The notes under the pieces were generated by a model that did no database searches, had not been told where the DNA came from, and worked only from the letters and a program-made list of their open reading frames with translations. A program made the translations under genes and the position numbers. Below are positions 52,628 through 61,401 of a DNA stretch of 64,000 bases, in pieces (position 1 is the first letter of the stretch; every line of letters starts with the position of its first letter). The stretch is from JAUNSR01 sp036655355 (GTDB lineage: Bacteria > Bacteroidota > Bacteroidia > Bacteroidales > JAUNSR01): positions 243,165 to 307,164 of the forward strand of contig JAVVQG010000003.1 of NCBI GenBank assembly GCA_036655355.1, written 5' to 3'.

Positions 52628-53965
52628 ATGAGAGCAGTAGAAACTATAAAAAATATTTGGAAGATCGAGGATCTGAGAAATCGTATCCTTACAACAATCC
52701 TGTTGGTAGCAATTTACCGATTTGGTACCTATGTTGTTCTTCCAGGTATTGATCCGCAAGCTTTAACAGCCTTGCAGAACCAAACAAAAGGAGGTCTTTT
52801 AGCGTTGTTGGATATGTTTTCCGGTGGTGCATTCTCAAACGCCTCAGTTTTCGCATTAGGTATTATGCCTTATATCTCGGCATCGATCGTGATCCAGCTA
52901 CTGGCTATCGCGGTGCCTTACTTCCAGAAGTTACAAAGAGAAGGCGAAAGCGGACGTAGAAAGATTAACCAGTATACGCGCATTTTGACCATTGCAATTC
53001 TTTTATTCCAGGGACCATCCTATTTGATTAATTTGAATTCGCAACTTAAAATGGCCGGAACGACAATTCCTGCAGGATTTTGGTTTATAGTTTCTTCTAC
53101 TGTTATTCTTGCTGCAGGCAGCATGTTTATCATGTGGCTGGGAGAAAGAATCACAGATAAAGGTGTCGGAAACGGTATCTCGTTCATCATCTTAGTGGGT
53201 ATTATCGCCAGACTTCCTCAATCCCTTCTACAGGAGTTTTTACTTCGTAAAGGTGGAGCGGGAGGTTTGGTACTCTTCCTGGCTGAGATTGTGTTCCTTC
53301 TGCTGGTTATCGCTGCTTGTATTCTTTTGGTACAAGGTACACGAAAAGTTCCTGTACAGTACGCCAAGAGGATTATTGGAAACAAACAGTATGGCGGTGC
53401 AAGACAGTATATCCCTCTTAAGGTGAATGCTGCAGGTGTAATGCCTATCATCTTTGCACAGGCAATTATGTTTATCCCTTTAACACTGATCGGCTTTTCA
53501 AAAACAGAGTCAGTCCACAATTTCTGGTCTGCGTTTATGGATAATACCGGTTTCTGGTACAATTTTGTTTTCGCTTTGTTGATTGTTGTCTTTACATATT
53601 TCTACACGGCGATTACAATTAATCCAACTCAGATGGCTGAAGATATGAAACGTAACAACGGTTTCATCCCAGGTATCAAACCTGGTAAAAAGACAGCTGA
53701 GTATATCGACGGTATCATGTCAAGAATCACATTGCCGGGATCTGTATTCCTTGCAATTGTAGCGATCATGCCAGCTTTCGCAAGAATTTGCGGTGTAAGT
53801 ATGGAATTCTCGCAGTTCTTTGGCGGAACCTCTCTGTTGATCTTGGTGGGGGTTGTCCTTGACACACTTCAGCAAGTTGAAAGCCACCTTTTGATGCGTC
53901 ATTACGATGGTCTTCTTAAGTCTGGAAAGATTAAAGGAAGAGCGGGTGCTGTAGCAGCTTATTAA
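52628..53965 (+). CDS. secY: Preprotein translocase subunit SecY
   Basis: 445 residues with ten predicted transmembrane helices; the channel of the Sec system in the inner membrane. Signatures: LDMFSGGAFSNASVFALGI-type plug region, GVGNGISFII, and the cytoplasmic NNGFIPGIKPGK loop that meets the ribosome and SecA. As in other spc operons it closes the ribosomal section. No adk follows. Confidence 0.98.
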   Translation: MRAVETIKNIWKIEDLRNRILTTILLVAIYRFGTYVVLPGIDPQALTALQNQTKGGLLALLDMFSGGAFSNASVFALGIMPYISASIVIQLLAIAVPYFQKLQREGESGRRKINQYTRILTIAILLFQGPSYLINLNSQLKMAGTTIPAGFWFIVSSTVILAAGSMFIMWLGERITDKGVGNGISFIILVGIIARLPQSLLQEFLLRKGGAGGLVLFLAEIVFLLLVIAACILLVQGTRKVPVQYAKRIIGNKQYGGARQYIPLKVNAAGVMPIIFAQAIMFIPLTLIGFSKTESVHNFWSAFMDNTGFWYNFVFALLIVVFTYFYTAITINPTQMAEDMKRNNGFIPGIKPGKKTAEYIDGIMSRITLPGSVFLAIVAIMPAFARICGVSMEFSQFFGGTSLLILVGVVLDTLQQVESHLLMRHYDGLLKSGKIKGRAGAVAAY

Positions 53966-53978
53966 GAATTTATATACG

Positions 53979-54761
53979 ATGATTTATCTTAAAACAGATG
54001 AAGAAATCGAGTTGATGCGAGAAAGTAATCGACTGGTTGGGAAGACACTTGGCGAAGTAGCCAAGTGGATTCAACCAGGAGTTACAACGCTAAAGCTTGA
54101 TCAGATAGCGGAACAATTTATCAGAGATAACGGTGGAGTACCGGGTTTCAAGGGTTATGGTGGTTTTCCATATACTCTTTGCATCTCGCAAAACGACCAT
54201 GTGGTACATGGTTTCCCTTCAAGTTATGAACTGAGAGATGGTGATGTTGTTTCTGTTGATTGTGGAGTTGTATTGAATGGGTTTAACGGAGACTCAGCTT
54301 TTACTTTTCCGGTAGGAGAGGTGAGTGAGGAAGTTCTTCAACTCCTGAAAACAACGAAGGAGTCACTTTATCAGGGTATCGCTCAAGCAATCCCTGGCAA
54401 TAGAATCGGAGACATCGGTTCTGCAATACAAACCTATTGCGAAGCGAAAGGTTATACAGTGGTTCGCGAACTTTGCGGACATGGGATCGGTAAGAGATTA
54501 CATGAGGATCCCGAGGTACCTAACTACGGTCGACGTGGAACCGGAACCTTGCTGAAACCCGGAATGTGTATCGCGATTGAACCAATGATTAACATGGGTT
54601 CTAAAAATATCGTGATGGAAAAAGATGGCTGGACTGTCCGGACAAAAGACGGAAAACCTTCTGCTCATTTTGAACATACCATTGCAATCCGTCCTGAAAA
54701 AGCGGAGATTTTATCAACCTTCGAGTTTATCGAAGAAGTTTTAGGAAACAAATCATTCTAA
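53979..54761 (+). CDS. map: Methionine aminopeptidase, type I
   Basis: 260 residues. Removes N-terminal Met from nascent proteins. The five metal ligands are in the usual places: two Asp (VDCGVVLNGFNGDSAF), His (GHGIGKRLHEDPEVPNYG), Glu (AIEPMI) and Glu near HFEHTIAI. The substrate-site His lies in DHVVHGFPS. Starts 13 bases after secY. Confidence 0.98.
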   Translation: MIYLKTDEEIELMRESNRLVGKTLGEVAKWIQPGVTTLKLDQIAEQFIRDNGGVPGFKGYGGFPYTLCISQNDHVVHGFPSSYELRDGDVVSVDCGVVLNGFNGDSAFTFPVGEVSEEVLQLLKTTKESLYQGIAQAIPGNRIGDIGSAIQTYCEAKGYTVVRELCGHGIGKRLHEDPEVPNYGRRGTGTLLKPGMCIAIEPMINMGSKNIVMEKDGWTVRTKDGKPSAHFEHTIAIRPEKAEILSTFEFIEEVLGNKSF

Positions 54762-54776
54762 AGTATTTTATAATAT

Positions 54777-54995
54777 ATGGCTAAACAGTCGGCAATCGAA
54801 CAAGATGGCGTAATTATTGAGGCATTGTCTAATGCAATGTTTCGTGTTGAATTGGAAAACGGACATGAGATCACTGCTCATATCTCTGGTAAAATGCGTA
54901 TGCACTACATTAAGATCTTACCAGGAGATAAAGTGAGAGTGGAGATGTCACCATATGATTTGTCCAAAGGAAGAATTGCTTTTAGATATAAATAA
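54777..54995 (+). CDS. infA: Translation initiation factor IF-1
   Basis: 72-residue OB-fold protein: AIEQDGVIIEALSNAMFRVE at the start, KMRMHYIKILPGDKV in the centre. Blocks the A site during initiation. Placed between map and rpmJ as in many bacteria. Confidence 0.98.
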   Translation: MAKQSAIEQDGVIIEALSNAMFRVELENGHEITAHISGKMRMHYIKILPGDKVRVEMSPYDLSKGRIAFRYK

Positions 54996-55006
54996 CAAAT
55001 AAAGAT

Positions 55007-55123
55007 ATGAAAGTAAGAGCATCATTGAAAAAGCGTACACCGGATTGCAAAATCGTTAGAAGAAATGGCCGCTTGTACATTATTAACAAGAAAAATCCTA
55101 AGTATAAACAACGTCAAGGATAA
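55007..55123 (+). CDS. rpmJ: 50S ribosomal protein L36 (zinc-free type)
   Basis: 38 residues, MKVRASLKKRTPDCKIVRRN at the start and NPKYKQRQG at the end. Of the four zinc ligands found in the classical form only Cys14 remains; positions 11, 27 and 33 are Thr, Asn and Tyr. Like S14 in this cluster it is therefore the zinc-independent form. Confidence 0.96.
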   Translation: MKVRASLKKRTPDCKIVRRNGRLYIINKKNPKYKQRQG

Positions 55124-55155
55124 TTTATTATTTTTGCAAATAAATATTCGAGTAT

Positions 55156-55536
55156 ATGGCTATAAGAATAGTTGGGGTCGACTTGCCACAGAATAAACGT
55201 GGTGAAATTGCTTTGACCTACATTTTCGGTATTGGTCGCAGCGCAGCTAATACCATTTTGGAAAAGGCCGGTGTTGATAAAGACATCAAAGTTAAAGACT
55301 GGTCTGATGAACAAGCAGCGAAAATTCGTGAGATTATCGGTGCTGACTTTAAAGTTGAAGGTGACCTGCGTTCTGAGGTTCAGTTGAACATCAAACGTCT
55401 TATGGATATCGGTTGCTACCGTGGTGTACGTCACCGTATCGGTTTACCATTGAGAGGCCAGAGCACAAAAAATAATGCACGTACTCGTAAGGGTAAAAAG
55501 AAAACAGTTGCTAACAAGAAAAAAGCTACTAAATAA
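55156..55536 (+). CDS. rpsM: 30S ribosomal protein S13
   Basis: 126 residues. RIVGVDLPQNKRGEIALTYI at the start and RHRIGLPLRGQSTKNNARTR near the end; the basic tail reaches the P-site tRNA. First gene of the alpha section. Confidence 0.98.
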   Translation: MAIRIVGVDLPQNKRGEIALTYIFGIGRSAANTILEKAGVDKDIKVKDWSDEQAAKIREIIGADFKVEGDLRSEVQLNIKRLMDIGCYRGVRHRIGLPLRGQSTKNNARTRKGKKKTVANKKKATK

Positions 55537-55547
55537 TAAGAGTTGAT

Positions 55548-55937
55548 ATGGCAAAAAAAACAGTCGCAGCTAAGAAGAGAAACGTAAAAGTTGATGCTAT
55601 CGGACAGGCGCATATTCATTCTTCATTCAATAACATCATTGTTTCTCTTGCTAACGGTGAGGGCCAGATCATTTCTTGGTCTTCTGCAGGTAAGATGGGT
55701 TTTAGAGGTTCTAAAAAGAATACTCCTTATGCAGCTCAAATGGCAGCGCAGGATTGCGCTAAGGTTGCATTTGACCTTGGATTGAGAAAAGTGAAAGCGT
55801 ATGTAAAAGGACCAGGTAACGGACGTGAGTCTGCTATCAGAACTATCCACGGTGCTGGTATCGAAGTAACAGAAATCGTTGACGTTACTCCACTACCACA
55901 CAATGGTTGTCGTCCTCCAAAAAGAAGACGAGTATAA
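55548..55937 (+). CDS. rpsK: 30S ribosomal protein S11
   Basis: 129 residues, platform protein near the Shine-Dalgarno helix. AHIHSSFNNIIVSLANGEGQ and DVTPLPHNGCRPPKRRRV are diagnostic. A 119-base spacer follows before rpsD. Confidence 0.98.
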   Translation: MAKKTVAAKKRNVKVDAIGQAHIHSSFNNIIVSLANGEGQIISWSSAGKMGFRGSKKNTPYAAQMAAQDCAKVAFDLGLRKVKAYVKGPGNGRESAIRTIHGAGIEVTEIVDVTPLPHNGCRPPKRRRV

Positions 55938-56056
55938 TTTACTTATCTCTTTATCCTGAATCTTGGATTGTGAATAGATTGCACTATCTCCTCTCTGTAA
56001 TCGCGGCTGCACGATTCCGGGTTCGCAATAAAATATTTTTTTAAAAAGTTATAGAA
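55938..56056 (+). promoter_or_regulatory. rpsK-rpsD spacer, candidate S4 leader
   Basis: The second widest gap in the cluster. AATCG and CGATT form a hairpin around 56000-56017, followed by a GGGTTCGC segment and an A/T-rich stretch before rpsD. S4 represses the alpha operon in other bacteria, and I recall that an S4 leader motif has been proposed for Bacteroidia; I could not compare it. Confidence 0.4.
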
Positions 56057-56662
56057 ATGGCAAGATATACCGGACCTAGAACAAGAATCGCACGTAAATT
56101 TGGTGAAGCTATCTTCGGACCAGATAAGGTTCTTTCTAAAAAAAATTATCCTCCCGGACAGCATGGCGTAAATAAAAGAAGAAAAACTTCTGAGTACGGC
56201 ATCCAGCTTCGCGAGAAACAAAAAGCAAAATATACTTACGGAGTGTTGGAGAAACAATTCCGTAACCTTTTCGAGAAGGCATCTCGTACTAAAGGTATCA
56301 AGGGTGAAGTACTTCTTCAGTTCCTTGAAGCAAGACTAGACAACGTCGTTTATCGTTTAGGAATCGCTCCTACAAGAGCAGCTGCTCGTCAGCTAGTTTC
56401 TCACAAACACATCGTAGTTGATGGTAAAGTGGTAAACATTCCTTCTTTCTCTGTTAAACCAGGACAAGTTGTTGGTGTTCGCGAGAAATCAAAATCTTTG
56501 GAAGTTATCGCAAACTCTTTGTCTGGATTCAACCACAGCAAATATGCTTGGATTGAGTGGGATCAGGCTTCACTAAGCGGTAAATTCCTGCACTTGCCAG
56601 AAAGAGCAGATATCCCTGAAAACATCAAAGAACAGTTGATCGTAGAATTGTATTCTAAATAA
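56057..56662 (+). CDS. rpsD: 30S ribosomal protein S4
   Basis: 201 residues. MARYTGPRTRIARKFGE start; S4 domain with RLDNVVYRLGIAPTRAAARQ and LVSHKHIVVDGKVVNIPS. Primary binder of the 16S 5' domain and a candidate autorepressor through the spacer upstream. Confidence 0.98.
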   Translation: MARYTGPRTRIARKFGEAIFGPDKVLSKKNYPPGQHGVNKRRKTSEYGIQLREKQKAKYTYGVLEKQFRNLFEKASRTKGIKGEVLLQFLEARLDNVVYRLGIAPTRAAARQLVSHKHIVVDGKVVNIPSFSVKPGQVVGVREKSKSLEVIANSLSGFNHSKYAWIEWDQASLSGKFLHLPERADIPENIKEQLIVELYSK

Positions 56663-56673
56663 TAATTGACTCT

Positions 56674-57666
56674 ATGGCGATATTAGCATTTCAAAAACCC
56701 GATAAAGTATTAATGTTGGAGGCGGATCCATTCTTCGGAAAATTCGAGTTTAGACCGTTGGAACCCGGGTATGGTATTACAATTGGTAATGCTCTACGCC
56801 GTATCCTCCTTTCTTCACTTGAAGGCTTTGCGATCACCTCTATCCGAATCGATGGTGTGGAGCATGAGTTTTCAACAATTCCTGGAGTAATCGAAGATGT
56901 AACGAACATCATTCTTAACTTGAAACAGGTTCGATTCAAACAAATCGTTGAAGAAATCGAGAGTGAGAAAGTTACTATTAGTGTTTCGGGTTCGGAAGTG
57001 TTTAAAGCTGGGGACATCGGTAAATATCTTACAGGATTTGAAGTTCTAAATCCGGATTTGGTAATTTGTCGCATGGATTCAAGCGCAAGTTTTCAGATTG
57101 ATCTGACGATTAACAAAGGACGTGGTTATGTTCCGGCTGACGAGAACAGAAACCCTAACGACGAAGTTAACGTTATTCCAATCGATTCGATTTACACTCC
57201 TATCAGAAATGTAAAATATACGATTGAAAACTTCCGCGTAGAGCAGAAAACAGACTACGAAAAATTAATACTGGAAATTACGACCGATGGATCCATTCAT
57301 CCGAAGGACGCAATGAAGGAGGCTGCGAAAATTCTTATTTATCACTTCATGTTATTCTCTGATGAAAAGATTACTTTAGAGACTTCAGATGCTGATGGTA
57401 ATGAGGAGTTTGATGAAGAAATTCTTCATATGAGACAGCTACTTAAGACCAAGTTGGTAGACATGGACCTTTCAGTTCGTGCTCTTAACTGCTTGAAATC
57501 TGCAGATGTTGAAACTCTAGGTGAACTAGTAGTTTTCAATAAAACAGATCTTCTTAAGTTCCGCAACTTCGGTAAGAAATCTCTTACTGAACTTGATGAA
57601 CTCCTAGCGAGCCTGAATCTGTCATTCGGAATGGATATTTCGAAGTATAAATTAGATAAAGAGTAA
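56674..57666 (+). CDS. rpoA: DNA-directed RNA polymerase subunit alpha
   Basis: 330 residues. N-terminal assembly domain (EPGYGITIGNALRRILLSSL) and C-terminal DNA/activator-binding domain from about 255 (LSVRALNCLKSADVETLGEL, FGKKSLTELDELL). Starts 11 bases after rpsD. Confidence 0.98.
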   Translation: MAILAFQKPDKVLMLEADPFFGKFEFRPLEPGYGITIGNALRRILLSSLEGFAITSIRIDGVEHEFSTIPGVIEDVTNIILNLKQVRFKQIVEEIESEKVTISVSGSEVFKAGDIGKYLTGFEVLNPDLVICRMDSSASFQIDLTINKGRGYVPADENRNPNDEVNVIPIDSIYTPIRNVKYTIENFRVEQKTDYEKLILEITTDGSIHPKDAMKEAAKILIYHFMLFSDEKITLETSDADGNEEFDEEILHMRQLLKTKLVDMDLSVRALNCLKSADVETLGELVVFNKTDLLKFRNFGKKSLTELDELLASLNLSFGMDISKYKLDKE

Positions 57667-57671
57667 TAACG

Positions 57672-58133
57672 ATGAGACATAATAAGAAATTCAATCACCT
57701 TGGGCGTACAAAGTCACACCGTGAAGCAATGCTTGCTAACATGGCGAATTCTTTGATTACCCACAAGAGAATTTTTACAACTTTGGCGAAAGCTAAAGCT
57801 CTTAGAGTGTATGTTGAGCCGCTTATCAACAAAGCGAAAGAAGACACAACTCACTCAAGAAGAACAGTGTTCAGCTACCTACAGGATAAAAATGTAGTAA
57901 CTGAATTGTTCCAGGAAGTAGCAACTAAGATTGCAGACCGCCCAGGTGGTTACACTCGCATTCTTAAAACTGGTAACCGTCTTGGTGACAACGCTCAGAT
58001 GTGTATGATCGAGCTTGTTGACTATAACGAAAACATGCTTAAAGCAAAAGCAGAGAAAAAAGCTACTAGAACTCGTCGTTCTAAGAAAGCTACTGCTGCT
58101 GAAGCTCCAGCTACAGAAACTGCTGCTGAATAA
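57672..58133 (+). CDS. rplQ: 50S ribosomal protein L17
   Basis: 153 residues. MRHNKKFNHLGRTKSHREAM start; the last 25 residues are an Ala/Glu/Thr-rich tail longer than in E. coli. Last gene of the supercluster, followed by a strong terminator. Confidence 0.97.
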   Translation: MRHNKKFNHLGRTKSHREAMLANMANSLITHKRIFTTLAKAKALRVYVEPLINKAKEDTTHSRRTVFSYLQDKNVVTELFQEVATKIADRPGGYTRILKTGNRLGDNAQMCMIELVDYNENMLKAKAEKKATRTRRSKKATAAEAPATETAAE

Positions 58134-58154
58134 TACTATTCTATTTAGCCATAT

Positions 58155-58188
58155 AAAAAAGGGATTCCGGACGCGGAATCCCTTTTTT
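58155..58188 (+). terminator. Terminator of the ribosomal supercluster
   Basis: A run of A, GGGATTCC, a six-base loop GGACGC, GGAATCCC and seven T. No other strong terminator is visible between rpsL and this point. Confidence 0.92.
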
Positions 58189-58212
58189 TGTTAGACTGTA
58201 TTCATCTTCTGT

Positions 58213-58288
58213 TCTTCTTTTTTCCTTCCCCTTTTCCTTCCCCTTTTCCACTTCCCTTTTCCTTCCCCTTTTTCCCTTCCCTTTTTTG
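58213..58288. repeat. 76-base polypyrimidine tract
   Basis: All C and T on the plus strand except one A at 58251, built from repeats of CCTTCCCCTTTT type. It follows the rplQ terminator. Together with the AT-rich 58290-58600 segment it fills a 467-base gap without genes. Confidence 0.85.
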
Positions 58289-58556
58289 CTTGCTCCTTAC
58301 TCCTTACTTTCTCTCTCTTTCCTTTATACTCTAAATACGGTCTTGATTATTTCCACTCATAAGACTCTCCTTCCTAGTTGCTTCCTCTTCCCAAATAACC
58401 CCGATATTTCTTACTTCCGCTTTTCATACTCGGGTTCTTTATCTTCATCTACTTTTTTGTATAAATTATTGACACGCTTGTATGATTTTTATACATTAAA
58501 AGAAGAGTTTTATTTATCCAAGTATCATATTATCAGGTGTATATAATTTATGGTAT

Positions 58557-58564
58557 TACTTTTG
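58557..58564 (+). promoter_or_regulatory. Bacteroidota -7 box for the FtsX-type permease
   Basis: TACTTTTGC matches TAnnTTTG, 38 bases before the ATG at 58602. No clear -33 TTTG. Confidence 0.45.
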
Positions 58565-58601
58565 CTTTTCGATTACATGAACATTTTAATCTTTAATCGA
58601 T

Positions 58602-61001
58602 ATGAAGCCAATCCTCTTTTTTTTTCGTGTTCTGAACAGAAATAAAATGCATTCCTTTATTCTTGTTTTTGGTTTTGGATTCGCTCTTTCTTTTGTCATT
58701 CTTTTATCTCTTTATCTGAAGCAGGAATTAAGTGTAGACGGATTTCATCCATTAAAAGAGAGAATAGTGGGGATTTCGAATGAAAAGAAATGGGGTTTTG
58801 CTGGACCCGTCGGACCGGCTATTGTTGATCAATATCCAGAGGTGGAAAATTATTGCAGGATTTTTAAATTTCAAGTTCCCGCTTCCAAGGAGAGAGAGTC
58901 GGCAAATCTAAGCTGCCCTATAATTGTAAATGGACTTATGGTGGATTCCTCTTTTTTTAAGATGTTTAATTTTCCCGTTGTTATTGGGAACTCAGATTTA
59001 TTGTTTCGTTCAAAGTATGGGATAATTTTGTCATCTTCTGCCGCCTATAGGATTTTTGGAGAGAAGGACCCTATTGGTGAAATTCTAACTTTTAATCCGG
59101 AATTTAAATGTGCGGTTGTTGGAATCATGGAGGATTTTCCAATAAATACAAGTTTCGGAGTAGCGGATGCGATTTTGGATATATCTTCAATCAATGAGTT
59201 TTCAAACTGGAAAGACGGGGATATGCTCGGTAATCTCCAAATGAATATGTTCTCCACACTTTTTCTTGAGAAGGAAGGTCGTTCTTTAGTGGGGCATGAA
59301 GAAGAACTTTATAATACTATTTCTGGTATATTACCTGCCTATAGCGAAGAATATGCTCCGAAACGTATCGTGATTGAACATCTGGAAGAGATGTATTTTT
59401 CTCCTTATTTTTTTCTATATAAATCAAATGACAAAAAAATAATCATTGTTGTTTTGGCTGTTGCTATTTTGATACTTTTATTAGCCGTTGGTAATTATAT
59501 TAATTTGTCTGTCGCTCAAACGACTCTTCGGAACAGAGAGTTTGCCACTCGGAAATTTTTAGGCAGTTCATCGAAACAACTCTTTTTCCGTTTTATTTTT
59601 GAGTCCGTTGGAATATGTCTACTCTCTTTTTTTATTGGGGTAATTATGTCTGTATTATGGATACCTTTTTTTAATAAACTTCTTTTTACTGATATTAATT
59701 ATCGCCTTATACTTGATTTCCCTTTATTAATATTCCTTTTGGTCGTTGTAGTCTGTATTGGAGTTATTTCGGGAGTGATTCCTGCCTCTCTAATTGTAAG
59801 ACATAAAATGTCTGAAATACTAAAAGGTAATTTTCAGAAAAAGTCTAAAGAAGTTTACGGTAAGATATTAATCTCTATTCAGTATTTCATTGTAATGTTA
59901 CTGATGGCATGCTCTTTTGTCCTTTTAGGACAGACTTATTTTCTGAAGACGTTCGATTTAGGTTACCTCACGGATAATGTAATAAGAGTTCCTTTTTCTT
60001 TTGACCCTACGAAAAGAGAGACTATCAGAAATGAACTCTTTAAATTGCCAGGGGTTTCTATGGTTGCATTTGCTAATGGCGACCCTATCGATGGAGGAAT
60101 TAAGAGTACGATCGACTATAATGATACAAAGATAGAAATGTCTCTTATAAGCGTGGATACTTGTTTTTTTCGTTTAATGAATATGGAGGTGAGCCCAACG
60201 GGTGGATTAGAGACAGAGGGAGCTGCATATCGAAATTGGAGTATGCGAAATGGGAAGACTACTATTTTAAACCTTAAATATCAAAACGCATGGTTAAATG
60301 AGACTGCCGTTCGTAAATTGAACCTAGGAAATTTGCCAAAAGAATTCAAGATAGGAGAACGGATTCAACCCGTTCGAGGAATTGTAAAGGATTTTTATGC
60401 CCAAAATCTTGAAACTACTATTCCTCCTTTTATGATACTCCCTCTTCAGGAAGAGGAGACTCCTTTATCTTTATTTATTAAACTTGATTCAATTGCTTCA
60501 GAAGAGAGTTTATCGGAGATCAGAAATACCTTAGGTGCAATCACGAAAGACAATAATATAGAGGTCACTTTTTTATCATCTGTTATAGCTCAATGGTATC
60601 AAAAGGTGACAAGTATGACTAAAGGGATCGTTATTTTTAGTGCATTGGCTGTAATATTGGATATAATGGGACTTTATGCCATGTCTTCTTATTATATAAA
60701 TCAACGAAAAAAGGAAATTGGTGTTCGGCGCGTCTATGGAGACACTCCTGAAGGTATATTATGGATGTTGATTAGAGGGTACCTCGTATGGATCTTTATA
60801 TCTTTTATTTTGATGATTCCCATCGCCTATATTTTAATGGATAATTGGTTGAATAGTTTTCAGAATCATACATCTATTCATTGGTGGGTATTTCCATTGG
60901 CGGGAATAATTACTTTTTTTATTACAAGTGTAGTTATTGTTGTTCAAGGTTTCAGAATCGCAACTCAAAACCCTTCCGATTCAATGAATAGTGAAGGATG
61001 A
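58602..61001 (+). CDS. FtsX/MacB-type ABC transporter permease
   Basis: 799 residues. One membrane helix near 17-40, a periplasmic MacB-like domain to about 280, three helices between about 285 and 410 (VVLAVAILILLLAVGNYINL), a short helix near 427-447, a second periplasmic domain, and three helices at the C-terminus. RNREFATRKFLGSS and QRKKEIGVRRVYGDT are the two cytoplasmic coupling motifs of FtsX-family permeases. Such 800-residue permeases are common in Bacteroidota and usually form exporters with an ATPase and a membrane-fusion protein, but neither is adjacent. The gene is more AT-rich than the rest of the window, so horizontal acquisition or relaxed selection is possible. Substrate unknown. 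Confidence 0.88.
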   Translation: MKPILFFFRVLNRNKMHSFILVFGFGFALSFVILLSLYLKQELSVDGFHPLKERIVGISNEKKWGFAGPVGPAIVDQYPEVENYCRIFKFQVPASKERESANLSCPIIVNGLMVDSSFFKMFNFPVVIGNSDLLFRSKYGIILSSSAAYRIFGEKDPIGEILTFNPEFKCAVVGIMEDFPINTSFGVADAILDISSINEFSNWKDGDMLGNLQMNMFSTLFLEKEGRSLVGHEEELYNTISGILPAYSEEYAPKRIVIEHLEEMYFSPYFFLYKSNDKKIIIVVLAVAILILLLAVGNYINLSVAQTTLRNREFATRKFLGSSSKQLFFRFIFESVGICLLSFFIGVIMSVLWIPFFNKLLFTDINYRLILDFPLLIFLLVVVVCIGVISGVIPASLIVRHKMSEILKGNFQKKSKEVYGKILISIQYFIVMLLMACSFVLLGQTYFLKTFDLGYLTDNVIRVPFSFDPTKRETIRNELFKLPGVSMVAFANGDPIDGGIKSTIDYNDTKIEMSLISVDTCFFRLMNMEVSPTGGLETEGAAYRNWSMRNGKTTILNLKYQNAWLNETAVRKLNLGNLPKEFKIGERIQPVRGIVKDFYAQNLETTIPPFMILPLQEEETPLSLFIKLDSIASEESLSEIRNTLGAITKDNNIEVTFLSSVIAQWYQKVTSMTKGIVIFSALAVILDIMGLYAMSSYYINQRKKEIGVRRVYGDTPEGILWMLIRGYLVWIFISFILMIPIAYILMDNWLNSFQNHTSIHWWVFPLAGIITFFITSVVIVVQGFRIATQNPSDSMNSEG

Positions 61002-61295
61002 TAATGGATTGTGCTTCGATTTGCCTTTCTCTTCCTTGAAATTTATAGGTCGCGGCCACTCTATAATGAATTATTTCTGATTTATTTTTTGGACGAACCG
61101 CAATGATAGGTGAAATGAAAACAATTCGGCTCTCTATTCCAATCAATTTTAAGTGTGATTTACAATAAAACGAAGGTCAAGAGGAGATATGCTTACTAAT
61201 ACCGGCAAATGAAATTTGCCAAACTTATTCTTTTATCATAAAAATATAAGTTTGAGGGATCGTCCAATTTTAAATATGCATAAAGCGTTTCCGGG

Positions 61296-61337
61296 AAAAA
61301 ATAGGAGAGAAGTATTTGTTCTTCTCTCCTATTTTTT
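61296..61337. terminator. Bidirectional terminator between the permease and aminopeptidase P genes
   Basis: AAAAAATAGGAGAGAAG pairs with CTTCTCTCCTATTTTTT around an eight-base loop; T run on both strands. The 61002-61295 stretch before it holds only a start-less open frame on the minus strand. Confidence 0.9.
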
Positions 61338-61401
61338 TTAAAGCGTTCACTTATTTTCTAATCAGTTGTAATTTCCTTATTTGATTCGGGTGAATACAAC
61401 T

